Source of the DNA: JBGOUJ01 sp041477005
GTDB taxonomy: Bacteria > Acidobacteriota > Terriglobia > Bryobacterales > JACQDG01
Assembly: GCA_041477005.1 (NCBI GenBank)
Contig: JBGOUJ010000173.1
Location: forward strand, 1-12,469
Length of the DNA: 12,469 nucleotides
Reading direction: 5' to 3'
Position numbers and translations under genes: made by a program. Shown one piece after another: positions 1 through 6,746 of the stretch; within the stretch, counting starts at the first letter, position 1, and every line of letters starts with the position of its first letter. The notes beneath the pieces are model-generated. The model was given only the letters and a program-made list of their open reading frames with translations. It had not been told where the DNA came from and did no database searches.

Positions 1-432
1 ATGAATGTGGCCCTGGCGCCGATCGGCGGCATCCTCACTCTATACTTTACAAATACCCATTTCAGCGTCTCGTCCGGCCTGGGATTCCTCGCCCTGTTCG
101 GGGTCTCGGTGGAGATCGGCGTGATCATGGTGGAGTACATCAATCAGTTGCGCGTGCGCGGCCACTCGGTGGCCGAGTCGGCGATCGAAGGCGCGGTTCT
201 CCGGCTGCGGCCCATCATGATGACCATGCTGGTGGCGACGCTCGGTCTGCTGCCGGCGGCGGTTTCGACGGGCATCGGCTCCGATTCGCAGCGTCCCTTC
301 GCCAGAGTGATCGTGGGCGGGCTGATCGTGGACCTGTTTCTCAGTATCTTGCTGCTCCCTACGTTGTACGTCTGGATGGCGCGGCCCACCGACAAGCTGC
401 CCGCGGCCGATAAAGCCTTAGTCGAAGAATAG
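1..432 (+). CDS. RND efflux permease, heavy-metal (CzcA/CusA) type, C-terminal fragment
   Basis: This is the last 143 residues of a large inner-membrane proton-driven pump of the resistance-nodulation-division superfamily; the gene starts before the window, so the ATG at position 1 is an internal methionine. The text shows the hallmark C-terminal membrane part: a helix around residues 1-20, then FSVSSGLGFLALFGVSVEIG with the following VMVEYINQLR stretch, a loop with EGAVLRLRPIMMTMLVATLG, and the closing helix IVGGLIVDLFLSILLLPTLY. The LRPIMMT and GSDSQRPFA segments are typical of the heavy-metal efflux branch (CzcA/CusA/SilA), where GxG-x-E-x-QRPLA is usual. Such pumps work with a periplasmic adaptor and an outer-membrane factor, presumably encoded upstream. 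The stop is TAG at 430-432. Substrate cannot be read from this fragment. Confidence 0.93.
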   Translation: MNVALAPIGGILTLYFTNTHFSVSSGLGFLALFGVSVEIGVIMVEYINQLRVRGHSVAESAIEGAVLRLRPIMMTMLVATLGLLPAAVSTGIGSDSQRPFARVIVGGLIVDLFLSILLLPTLYVWMARPTDKLPAADKALVEE

Positions 433-473
433 CCGGCGCCGGTCCATCTCATCTAACCGCTACAACTACCCGG

Positions 474-482
474 AGGAGGTGA
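474..482 (+). promoter_or_regulatory. Orphan strong Shine-Dalgarno sequence
   Basis: AGGAGGTGA is a full complement to the 16S rRNA 3' tail, but no ATG, GTG or TTG follows at 5-10 bases. The nearest start-like codon is ATT at 492, which would open a 13-codon frame ending at TGA 531-533. It lies between the RND stop and the TonB-family gene. It may be a relic ribosome site of a lost gene or a leader-peptide site; chance is also possible in this purine-rich stretch. Confidence 0.3.
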
Positions 483-561
483 GGTAAGGTCATTTCCATA
501 GGCCTTTTCAGGTGGCGGGCCTGGCGCTTTTGAAAGGGAAAAGCCCTACAATGGAAGTTTG

Positions 562-2094
562 ATGTTCTCGTCACCGAATTTTGCGCTGGCGGAGAGGCCA
601 AGAATCTCACGCCTTCCGTCGTTGGTGCTGTCGGCCGGCATCCACGGCGTGGTGGTGGGGCTGCTGGTCGCGGCCCATCAATACCGGCCGGTCGCGCCGG
701 CGGCGCGGTCGCAGCGCGTCGTCGTGCAAGATCATAAAATCTTCTGGTACACGCCACCCCCGGCGGATCTGCCGGCGGTCGCGCCGGCGCAGCCGGCGCC
801 GCACCGGCCGCTCCAGGGCAAGCAGTTTTATCCGAGGCAGAGCATCGCTTCCATCGCCCAAAAGCCGGAGAGCCGCCGCCAGATGGTATTGCAGTCGCCG
901 CCCAAGCTGCGGCTCCCTCAGGACGTCCGCGCTCCGAATCTTCTGGTCGTCAATCCACCGGCGGCGCCAGCGCTGCCGCGGCCGGTGTTTACACCGCCCG
1001 CACCGGCGCCGGTGCAGCCTAAGTCTTTGCCCGATGTGGAAGCGCCCAAGATTGCGGCGGCCCCGCCGGCGCCGGCCCTTCCCGTCAGCCTGCAGCCGTC
1101 GCGCCTGCCGGCGCCCAAATTTGAGATGCCAAAACGCGGCGCTCCCGCGCCGCGCCGGCCGGCCTTGCCTCTCGAGGATGCGCCGCAGGTTGCCGTCGCA
1201 GCCAGCCCGAATGAAACGCTGGCCCGGCTCGAGCCAAAGCCCTTGATGGCCCGGCCGCAGTTCGTGGCGCCCGAAAAGACGGGCTCGAGCCGAAGCCCTG
1301 CCAGGCCCGCGGTCATTTCCGAATCCGCGCCTGAGGTGGCGGCGCAGCAGGCGGCGACCGTGATTGTCGGTCTCAACCCGGTGGCCACGCCGCTCCAGCC
1401 GCTTCCCCCGCCCGGCAACCGCTCCGCGCAGTTTTCTGCCGGGCCGGACGGCACTGAGAAGGGAAGAGAAGGGCTTTCCTCGTCGGTTCGGGCGGAGGTT
1501 CGAGTGCCGAACCTTGCCATTAGTCCCGCCGCCGCGGCGATCGCGCCGATCGTAACCCGCCCCGGGCCTGCCGGCAGTGTTGCAGACCACGCCGCGTTTC
1601 GCCGGGAGCTGGCTTCGTTGGCCGTGCGACCCACGCCGGGCGCGCTATCGAAGCTCGATCCCGGCCCGGCCGGGCCGACCTCCGGGTCCTGCGCTCTCCT
1701 TCGCGGCTCGACGGTCTACACGCTGGCCATCGACATGCCCAACATCACCAGCTACGACGGAAGCTGGACGCTGCGCTTCACCGAGTTGGGCGGTTCTTCG
1801 CCCGACGACGTGCTCACCTCGCCCGTGCCCACGCGCAAAGTCGATCCCAAATACGCCGCCGCTGCCGTTGCCGAAGGGGTCGAAGGAAAGGTGATGCTTT
1901 ACGCCGTCATCCGCCGGGACGGCCGTGTCGGCCAGATCCACCTGGTTCAAGGCATCGACGAGCGCCTCGATTCGAGCGCCGTGGCCGCCTTCTCCAAGTG
2001 GGAGTTCCAGCCGGCCACCAGGAACGGCCAGCCCGTGGACCTGGAAGCCGTAGTGCAGATCCCGTTCCGGGCGGGGCCTCACAGGAAAAACTAG
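562..2094 (+). CDS. TonB-family energy transducer with long Pro/Ala-rich periplasmic linker
   Basis: This 510-residue protein probably links inner-membrane proton motive force to outer-membrane receptors, as TonB-family proteins do. It has a short cytoplasmic N-terminus with basic residues, one membrane segment around residues 18-39 (LVLSAGIHGVVVGLLVAA), and a very long linker rich in Pro, Ala, Val and Lys up to about residue 400. A C-terminal TonB domain follows at about 421-510, starting at PVPTRKVDPKY and containing GVEGKVMLYAVIRRDGRVG and SSAVAAFSKWEFQPATRNGQ, the usual AxxAAxxWxFxPAxxNGxPV signature. It is about twice the length of E. coli TonB, mostly because of the linker. ATG at 562 was chosen with GGAAG at 553-557 just upstream; a TTG at 559 is in the same frame. 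A three-codon frame (ATG 551) stops at TGA 560-562, overlapping this ATG. No exbB/exbD is in the window, so its motor partner is unknown. Confidence 0.88.
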   Translation: MFSSPNFALAERPRISRLPSLVLSAGIHGVVVGLLVAAHQYRPVAPAARSQRVVVQDHKIFWYTPPPADLPAVAPAQPAPHRPLQGKQFYPRQSIASIAQKPESRRQMVLQSPPKLRLPQDVRAPNLLVVNPPAAPALPRPVFTPPAPAPVQPKSLPDVEAPKIAAAPPAPALPVSLQPSRLPAPKFEMPKRGAPAPRRPALPLEDAPQVAVAASPNETLARLEPKPLMARPQFVAPEKTGSSRSPARPAVISESAPEVAAQQAATVIVGLNPVATPLQPLPPPGNRSAQFSAGPDGTEKGREGLSSSVRAEVRVPNLAISPAAAAIAPIVTRPGPAGSVADHAAFRRELASLAVRPTPGALSKLDPGPAGPTSGSCALLRGSTVYTLAIDMPNITSYDGSWTLRFTELGGSSPDDVLTSPVPTRKVDPKYAAAAVAEGVEGKVMLYAVIRRDGRVGQIHLVQGIDERLDSSAVAAFSKWEFQPATRNGQPVDLEAVVQIPFRAGPHRKN

Positions 2095-2394
2095 GGAAAA
2101 TCGAAACCGCAGATGAACGCAGATGAAGGCCGATGAAACCCTTTGGCTTTCTCGGCGTTGATCGGCGGCTTTCTGTCTTCGCCGGCCTTCTTGGGTGGGG
2201 GCGCCGGTATGATTCGCGATGGCGTCGTGGGGTAGTGGGTAGGGTAGTGTCCTAAGACTGCGTTACTGGGAACGGAGAACTGGTGTCATGGCTGGGACAT
2301 GCCGATGCTGGAAGGCGCCTCGGTTCAGGATCTTAAGCGCTTGCTTGAGCTGTTCCCGATTGCGAATCTCCCAGGTCGGACCTGTCCCTGGCTT
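2095..2394. other. Intergenic stretch between convergent genes
   Basis: This 300-base stretch lies between the convergent ends of the TonB-family gene and the GGDEF-EAL gene. It holds the inverted repeat listed separately at 2104-2174, a G-rich run near 2228-2250 with only three GGG tracts, and a minus-strand continuation of the GGDEF-EAL frame past its TAG stop. That continuation reads 44 codons and includes IRNREQLKQALKILNRGAFQ before a TAA. I recognise no gene and no clear hairpin-plus-T-run terminator for either flanking gene. Confidence 0.6.
2104..2174. repeat. Imperfect inverted repeat made of 10-bp units (REP-like)
   Basis: The left arm consists of three near-identical decamers: cagatgaacg (2110-2119), cagatgaagg (2120-2129) and ccgatgaaac (2130-2139). 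The right arm (about 2147-2174, tttctcggcgttgatcggcg and on) is an imperfect reverse complement of the left, so the RNA could fold into a long irregular hairpin. Sequences of the type CGCAGATGAACGCAGATGAA are familiar as dispersed intergenic repeats in Acidobacteria, Planctomycetes and Verrucomicrobia; that familiarity is background knowledge, not a search result. It sits 9 bases after the TonB-family stop and could act as a 3'-end stabiliser. Confidence 0.6.
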
Positions 2395-4797
2395 CTAGAT
2401 TGCTACGGCTTGGCGAAGCAGCTCGAGTTCCACGTCACGGCGGGACATGCGGGTTTCACTCGCCACGGGCGGGAGAAGCCTGGCGTCCGATTCGAGGATT
2501 TTCGCCATTCCGTCTGCTGCGAGTGGCGGTGAGGCGAGGTAACCTTGTACACGGTCACAGCCTTCGGTGGTCAGAAATTGGAGTTGCCTGACGTTTTCGA
2601 CCTTCTCCGCCGTAACGCTGAGGCCGAGACTATGAGCCAAAGAAATGATGCCCTTGGCGAGGGCAGCGGAATGACGATCGACGGTGATGCCCGAAACGAA
2701 GGAGCCGTCGATCTTGAGCGTCTTCAATGGAAACTTTGCCAGATAGCCTAGTGAAGAGTACCCTGTCCCAAAGTCATCAATAGCCAGTCCCACTCCCAGT
2801 TCCACCAACCTGCGCAGGTTGGCACAAACCGTTTCTATATCGTGCATGAACGCCGTTTCGGTAAGCTCCAACTCAAGCCAGTGGGGATCGAGGTCCTCGT
2901 CCCTGACAATGCACTCCACAATCTCGGCAAAACCGGGCAGCCGTAACTGGTGCGCGGAGACGTTGGCAGAGACCCGAATAGGTGTGAGTCCGCGACGCTG
3001 CCAGCCAACCGCATCGGTACACACTCTTCTCAATACCCATTCACCGATCTCGATAATAGCGCCCGTCCGTTCCGCGGCCAAGATTAGCTCGCTCGTCGGC
3101 CTCTGGGCGTTTTCTGGCGCTTGCCACCGGAACAACGCCTCGGCGCCAGTTACACGGCCGTCGTCAAGTGAAACGATCGGTTGGTAATGAATCAAGCATT
3201 CTTTCCGATCTACTATTCCACGCACAACGTTGAAGAGTTCCCACGAACGTCGGGCTTGGCTGTGCATCTCTGAGTTGAACACTCGCAGTTGATTCTTACC
3301 ATCAGCCTTGGCCGTATACATTGCGATGTCAGCGTTTCGGAGTAGATCGTCGTGTCGCCGAACCGCCGGGCTATTGATCGAAATGCCCACGCTGGCCGTC
3401 ACCCTCAGGAAATGACCACTGACCTCAATAGGCGCTGACAGTACCTTCTGCATCCGTCGACCGACCTCTTCAGCTTCCGTTGCTTCGCTCAGTCCGTTTA
3501 ACAAGAGGACAAACTCGTCGCCGCCGTATCGAGCTAACGTGTCGGTGGGGCGCGTGCAGGTCCACAGTTTTTTCGCTACCTCCGTCAAAAGCTGGTCACC
3601 GACGGGGTGTCCGAGGTTGTCGTTCACAAGCTTGAAATCGTCCAGATCGATGAAGATTAGCGCTATCAGTTTGTCGGCCTGGCGCGATTCTTCAAGGGCA
3701 AACTGAAGGTCCGTCATCAGACGGTGGCGGTTTGCCAGACCGGTCAACTCATCCTGGAGTGCATGATTGACTAGTCGCTGCTCGATCTCGATTACATGAG
3801 AGATGTCAGTCATGGAACCGGCGATGTTTCTGGCCCCACCTTTGTCATCGTGGGCTGCCAAACCCCGTGCAAGAACCCACATGTAAGTTCCATCTCGTTT
3901 CCGAATCCGGTACTTATATTCGAACTGAGACGACTGTCCTTCCACATGAGCGTCGAATGCCGATCTGAGACCCTCCAAATAATACGGATCAACCGAATCC
4001 CACCACGCTTCCTGGCTCAATCTCAGGGCACTTTCCGGATAACCGACCATTTGTGCCCATCTTGCGGAAACGTAAACCTGCTCAACCTGCAGGTCCCAGA
4101 ACCACAGACCGTCGTTTGCACCCCGTACCGCCGATTCGTAGCGGTGCTGGACTTGCCTGAGTGATTCTCTGCAGTGTGCCTCGATCATTTGGTCCCGGAA
4201 GCGGTTGCGATAAGCGCGCAGCCGTCGGAGTTGAATGGCGAAGGCGAGCACCGCTGCCACAGCCAGCGTTCCCTCAAAGTGTGATGTCTGGAGTCGCTCA
4301 TCTGTCGAGGAAAATAGCCAGATTGACAGACTCCAGCTCCCGACGCTACCGGCGAGGGTTACCGCAAACCAGCGCCAGGAGAGCAAGATGGAAGAGGCTC
4401 CGAGGAGCAGCAAAACGACATGGATACTTGGCAGAGCCGGCGGCGTAGTCCGAAGTCGTACGATGGCCTGCGTCAGAACCGACCCAACCGCTCCGGACAC
4501 GGCGGCGTTGGCAAGCCGGCTGGGGATGACGCCATACTTCAGCGCTCCACCGATCGCTAAGACAATCAGTGCCGAAAGCCAAGTAGCGACGAGAGCGGAG
4601 ACCGGAACAGAACCTGCGTTACCGACCGCATCAAAAGCGCCTGCAAAGAGCAGGAATACTCCGACTCCTGGCAGCACCTTATTGGCAATCTGGGAGACTT
4701 TGGAGTCCAATGCGGAACGGACCTGAGTTTCGGAGGGAGTGTTCGCTGCGTCACTAAGGCAGCCAAATTCGGGCAGCGGGGTCGTCAGGGTGCGCAT
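2395..4797 (-). CDS. Membrane-bound PAS-GGDEF-EAL cyclic-di-GMP protein
   Basis: This 800-residue protein probably makes and/or degrades the second messenger cyclic di-GMP. From the N-terminus, about five or six membrane segments lie between residues 40 and 190 (for example VLPGVGVFLLFAGAFDAVGN). A PAS/PAC sensor domain covers about 218-335, with RKRDGTYMWVLARG near its end. A GGDEF domain follows at about 345-510, with the active loop GGDEF at 425-429 and an intact inhibitory I-site RPTD (416-419) exactly five residues before it. An EAL domain covers about 525-775: E553 of EAL, N612, the ELTET motif, DDFGTGYSS (674-682), K695, E731 and Q751 are all present, so both activities look possible. 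The usual AEGVE motif reads AEKVE here. ATG 4797 was chosen because AGGGGAGAAGTCC directly precedes it; an in-frame TTG lies 42 bases upstream. The start overlaps the pilin stop by 13 bases, indicating co-translation. GC content is lower than in neighbouring genes. Confidence 0.93.
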   Translation of the reverse strand: MRTLTTPLPEFGCLSDAANTPSETQVRSALDSKVSQIANKVLPGVGVFLLFAGAFDAVGNAGSVPVSALVATWLSALIVLAIGGALKYGVIPSRLANAAVSGAVGSVLTQAIVRLRTTPPALPSIHVVLLLLGASSILLSWRWFAVTLAGSVGSWSLSIWLFSSTDERLQTSHFEGTLAVAAVLAFAIQLRRLRAYRNRFRDQMIEAHCRESLRQVQHRYESAVRGANDGLWFWDLQVEQVYVSARWAQMVGYPESALRLSQEAWWDSVDPYYLEGLRSAFDAHVEGQSSQFEYKYRIRKRDGTYMWVLARGLAAHDDKGGARNIAGSMTDISHVIEIEQRLVNHALQDELTGLANRHRLMTDLQFALEESRQADKLIALIFIDLDDFKLVNDNLGHPVGDQLLTEVAKKLWTCTRPTDTLARYGGDEFVLLLNGLSEATEAEEVGRRMQKVLSAPIEVSGHFLRVTASVGISINSPAVRRHDDLLRNADIAMYTAKADGKNQLRVFNSEMHSQARRSWELFNVVRGIVDRKECLIHYQPIVSLDDGRVTGAEALFRWQAPENAQRPTSELILAAERTGAIIEIGEWVLRRVCTDAVGWQRRGLTPIRVSANVSAHQLRLPGFAEIVECIVRDEDLDPHWLELELTETAFMHDIETVCANLRRLVELGVGLAIDDFGTGYSSLGYLAKFPLKTLKIDGSFVSGITVDRHSAALAKGIISLAHSLGLSVTAEKVENVRQLQFLTTEGCDRVQGYLASPPLAADGMAKILESDARLLPPVASETRMSRRDVELELLRQAVAI

Positions 4798-5081
4798 GGA
4801 CTTCTCCCCTGGAACGTCCCAGGATTCGGGTTTCCGCAATTCTCTGCACCCTTGAGCACCGTTTGAGTATTACCGATGATTTTGGTCACCCGCCCGGCAA
4901 CAGCGGGCAGGGAAAGCGCCACTACTAAAGCGATCGCACCTATAAAAACGGCATATTCGACGTCATCTTGGCCGCTTCTATCGCCGCTAAGCCGATCCAG
5001 GCATTTCCTAAGCAGCGAGATTGCTGTCTTGATCCACGACGGCCGATCGCCCATTGACTTGCGGTCCATAGCTACCAGCAT
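4785..5081 (-). CDS. Flp/Tad-type pilin
   Basis: This is a 98-residue small type IV pilin of the Flp family, whose members polymerise into thin adhesive pili exported by the Tad machinery. The key segment is SGQDDVEYAVFIGAIALVVA (about 36-55). G37 would be the prepilin-peptidase cleavage point, and Glu at mature position +5 followed by Tyr matches the G/xxxxEY rule. The hydrophobic helix runs to about residue 62. Two features are unusual: a long leader before the cleavage site (37 residues) and a C-terminal tail of about 30 residues with two Cys (C82, C96). Start is uncertain: ATG codons at 5081, 5069 and 5054 are all in frame and none has a strong ribosome site. The stop lies inside the start region of the GGDEF-EAL gene. 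No Tad ATPase, secretin or prepilin peptidase is in the window, so assembly would rely on genes elsewhere. Confidence 0.75.
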   Translation of the reverse strand: MLVAMDRKSMGDRPSWIKTAISLLRKCLDRLSGDRSGQDDVEYAVFIGAIALVVALSLPAVAGRVTKIIGNTQTVLKGAENCGNPNPGTFQGRSPCAP

Positions 5082-5167
5082 TCTGACCGAAAATGGATTT
5101 GCTCACAATGGTAAGTTGGTTGCTATCGCCATCAAAACTTTAGCGTCAAACATCTAGGAGGATTCAT

Positions 5168-5326
5168 CTAGCTGGCATTGCCAATGAGCCGGGGGTAGCT
5201 CTTGGGCATCGGGTCTAGATCGTACGACACCCAGTACCACGGTACGTTGCTTATAGGTAAGACCCTTGCGTTTTGAGCGGTCAGCCATGTGTAACGGGCC
5301 GCGATTTTCCCCGTCGATTGTTTCAT
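5168..5326 (-). CDS. Possible small protein of 52 residues, function unknown
   Basis: ATG at 5326 is preceded by CGGAGAATACC, giving a GGAGA ribosome site at good spacing, and the frame runs 52 codons to TAG at 5168. The peptide begins MKQSTGKIAARYTW and is rich in aromatic residues (PWYWVSYDLDP in the middle). It has no obvious signal peptide or membrane segment, and I recognise no family. It lies upstream of the pilin gene on the same strand with an 86-base gap, and could be the first gene of that transcript. The frame is open farther upstream because it continues the degraded pRiA4b ORF-3 remnant, so it may equally be a chance open frame in decayed DNA. Confidence 0.3.
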   Translation of the reverse strand: MKQSTGKIAARYTWLTAQNARVLPISNVPWYWVSYDLDPMPKSYPRLIGNAS

Positions 5327-5539
5327 GGTATTCTCCGGCTGGTTTCTCAGATTTCTCGTCGGATGGTGGTACGGAGGCCTGTGACACTGCTGTGCTGTTG
5401 GGACAGGATACTGGGCTGGGTAGGCAAACGGGGCATCCCATCCGATCAGAGCGGGAGGAGAAAGGCTGTGTCCTTTCCGCAAGCCCGGGCAGGTGGGGTG
5501 GCCGGGCTGACTTCTTGAAGCCTTACCACGGCGCCGATG

Positions 5540-5809
5540 CAGGGGCACGAGCGTCCCGTTGACGGCGTCGACCGAAAACGCCTTGGCATCAAAATCGCCG
5601 CCAACCCAATCCCGCAATTCCTGCTGCTGGTCGTGGTTGGGGTCACTGATAGCATCCAGGAGATCGTAAAATCCCCCGACGCCCCCACAATCCTCAGGTG
5701 GGCGGGCGAGCTGGCCGCCAGTGCACGCCGGGTAGGCCGTGTTCGGATCAGCAGGCAAGTGCCTCTCAAGGACAATGCTGCGGTAGCCGGCAGGGAACTT
5801 GGCTCTCTG
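5540..5809 (-). pseudogene. C-terminal remnant of a plasmid pRiA4b ORF-3 (IS1096 passenger, TnpR-type) family protein
   Basis: Reading on the minus strand from just after a TAA at 5810-5812, the translation includes YRSIVLERHLPADPNTAYP, then ARPPEDCGGVGGFYDLLDAI, SDPNHDQQQELRDWVGGDFD and AFSVDAVNGTL. This strongly resembles the C-terminal half of the pRiA4b ORF-3 family, whose signature is YPxCxxGxRxxPPEDCGG followed by LLEAIxDPxHEE, WVGGxFDPEAFD and VN. The N-terminal half is missing: an in-frame stop precedes the homologous part and the SDR gene begins immediately beyond. After the homologous part the frame stays open to 5168 with no recognisable similarity. No ATG start is available for the piece. 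The family occurs both alone and inside IS1096-like elements, so this is suggestive rather than proof of a former mobile element. The family assignment is from recalled motif patterns, not a search. Confidence 0.7.
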
Positions 5810-5843
5810 TTATGGTACGCTGCCTTCTTCAAAGGAGGCACGA

Positions 5844-6602
5844 TTGGGCAATCATCTTCTGGACGGCCGGGTGGCCGTTATTACGGGGGCCAGCAAGGGT
5901 CTTGGCAAGCAGATGGCGCTATCGCTGGCGGAGGCCGGCTCGGCCGTGGTCCTGGTGGCTCGCAACGGTGAATTGTTGCAGGCGGTCGAAGCGGACATCG
6001 CGAGCCGGGGCGGGCGGGCCTATGCCTTTGCCGGCGACGTGAGCAGGGAGGCCGAGGTGACGGCGCTCGCCGATCAGATCCGCGAGCAGGCCGGGGTTCC
6101 CGACATCCTCATCAACAACGCCGGCATCAACATTCGCAAGCCGATTCACGAGTTCACGCTCGAGGAGTGGCATCACGTGATGCGCACCAACGTGGATGGG
6201 CCGTTTCTGTGCACCCGCGCCTTTGTGGGGGGCATGATCGAGAAGAAATTCGGCCGCATCATCAACATGACTTCGATCATGTCGCACGTCTCGCTGCCTG
6301 GCCGCTCGGCCTACAGCTCGAGCAAGTTCGGACTGCTCGGCATGACCAAGGCCCTGGCGCTGGAGCTCGCCCCGTATAGCATCACCGTCAACGGCATCAG
6401 CCCCGGCCCCTTCGCCACCGAGATGAACACGGCCCTGATCGAAGACCCGGTGCGAAACGCCGAGTTCATTTCCAAGATCCCGGTCGGCCGCTGGGGCAAG
6501 GTGGAGGAGATCGGGACGCTGGCCGTCTACCTGTGCTCGGAAGCCGCCGGGTTCATCACCGGAACCGACATCCTGATCGACGGTGGATGGACGGCGCAAT
6601 AG
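5844..6602 (+). CDS. Short-chain dehydrogenase/reductase (classical SDR)
   Basis: This 252-residue cytosolic NAD(P)-dependent oxidoreductase resembles gluconate 5-dehydrogenase, 2-deoxy-D-gluconate 3-dehydrogenase and 3-oxoacyl-ACP reductase; substrate is not decidable from sequence alone. Visible motifs are the nucleotide-binding TGASKGLG (14-21), D65 in GDV, NNAG (91-94), N116, catalytic S144, Y157 and K161 (YSSSK), the ISPGPFATEM loop (185-194) and the closing DILIDGGW. Start: TTG at 5844 was chosen because AAAGGAGG (5831-5838) stands five bases before it and the resulting length is exactly classical. The frame is open 15 codons farther upstream, but that part overlaps the transposon-family remnant. 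The gene begins right where that remnant is cut off. A downstream hairpin region separates it from the cupin genes on the same strand. Sugar-acid metabolism would fit the ManD-like dehydratase 4.6 kb away, but this is inference. Confidence 0.92.
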   Translation: MGNHLLDGRVAVITGASKGLGKQMALSLAEAGSAVVLVARNGELLQAVEADIASRGGRAYAFAGDVSREAEVTALADQIREQAGVPDILINNAGINIRKPIHEFTLEEWHHVMRTNVDGPFLCTRAFVGGMIEKKFGRIINMTSIMSHVSLPGRSAYSSSKFGLLGMTKALALELAPYSITVNGISPGPFATEMNTALIEDPVRNAEFISKIPVGRWGKVEEIGTLAVYLCSEAAGFITGTDILIDGGWTAQ

Positions 6603-6614
6603 CGGGGATGCCTT

Positions 6615-6637
6615 GGCCGAATCGGCCGCTTTTGTTT
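6615..6637 (+). terminator. Weak intrinsic terminator candidate after the SDR gene
   Basis: GGCCG (6615-6619) pairs with CGGCC (6623-6627) around a three-base loop, and TTTTGTTT follows at 6630-6637. The stem is short (5 bp) but all G/C, and the T-rich run is correctly placed 12 bases after the SDR stop. Confidence 0.45.
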
Positions 6638-6642
6638 ACGCC

Positions 6643-6664
6643 GGCCGCGGGAAGATCCGCGGCC
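6643..6664 (+). terminator. Perfect 8-bp GC hairpin between SDR and cupin genes
   Basis: GGCCGCGG (6643-6650) and CCGCGGCC (6657-6664) form a perfect stem around the six-base loop GAAGAT; TTTT follows at 6667-6670. It could be a second terminator for the SDR transcript or a leader hairpin in front of the tandem repeat. The arm overlaps the first base of the repeat array. Confidence 0.5.
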
Positions 6665-6735
6665 CATTTTGAGAAAACCATTTTGAGAGACCATTTTGAG
6701 CAAACCATTTTGAACAAACCATTTTGAACAAACCA
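6664..6735 (+). repeat. Five-copy 14-bp tandem repeat in the leader of the cupin operon
   Basis: The unit is CCATTTTGAACAAA. Copies start at 6664 (ccattttgagaaaa), 6678 (ccattttgagaga, one base short), 6691 (ccattttgagcaaa), 6705 and 6719 (both ccattttgaacaaa). A sixth partial unit, cca at 6733-6735, runs directly into the AGGAGA ribosome site (6735-6740). The two copies nearest the gene are identical and the outer ones diverge, as expected of slippage growth. The AT-rich units stand out sharply from the GC-rich surroundings. Confidence 0.95.
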
Positions 6736-6746
6736 GGAGACGATCC

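Noticed and set aside
547..552. TACAAT as -10 box for the TonB-family gene
   Set aside because: The only nearby -35-like element, TTGAAA at 530-535, is just 11 bases away, and the implied transcript would begin at or next to the start codon.
607..1590. Long minus-strand open frame opposite the TonB-family gene
   Set aside because: It is arginine-rich, has no recognisable domain and mirrors a GC-rich Pro/Ala coding region, where antisense frames stay open by composition.
2228..2250. G-quadruplex in the 2.2-kb intergenic region
   Set aside because: Only three runs of three or more G are present, short of the four needed.
2275..2394. Coding continuation past the stop of the GGDEF-EAL gene (IRNREQLKQALKIL segment)
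   Set aside because: It looks helix-like, but follows an in-frame TAG, matches no family I know and has no start; too short to claim as a remnant.
5108..5149. Minus-strand promoter for the pilin gene (TTGATG at 5135-5130, TACCAT at 5113-5108; or TTGACG at 5149-5144)
   Set aside because: Each hexamer pair has only four good matches or lacks a proper -10, too weak in an AT-rich stretch to annotate.
6664..6735. Short CRISPR-like array
   Set aside because: Units are contiguous 14-mers without unique spacers, so this is a simple tandem repeat.
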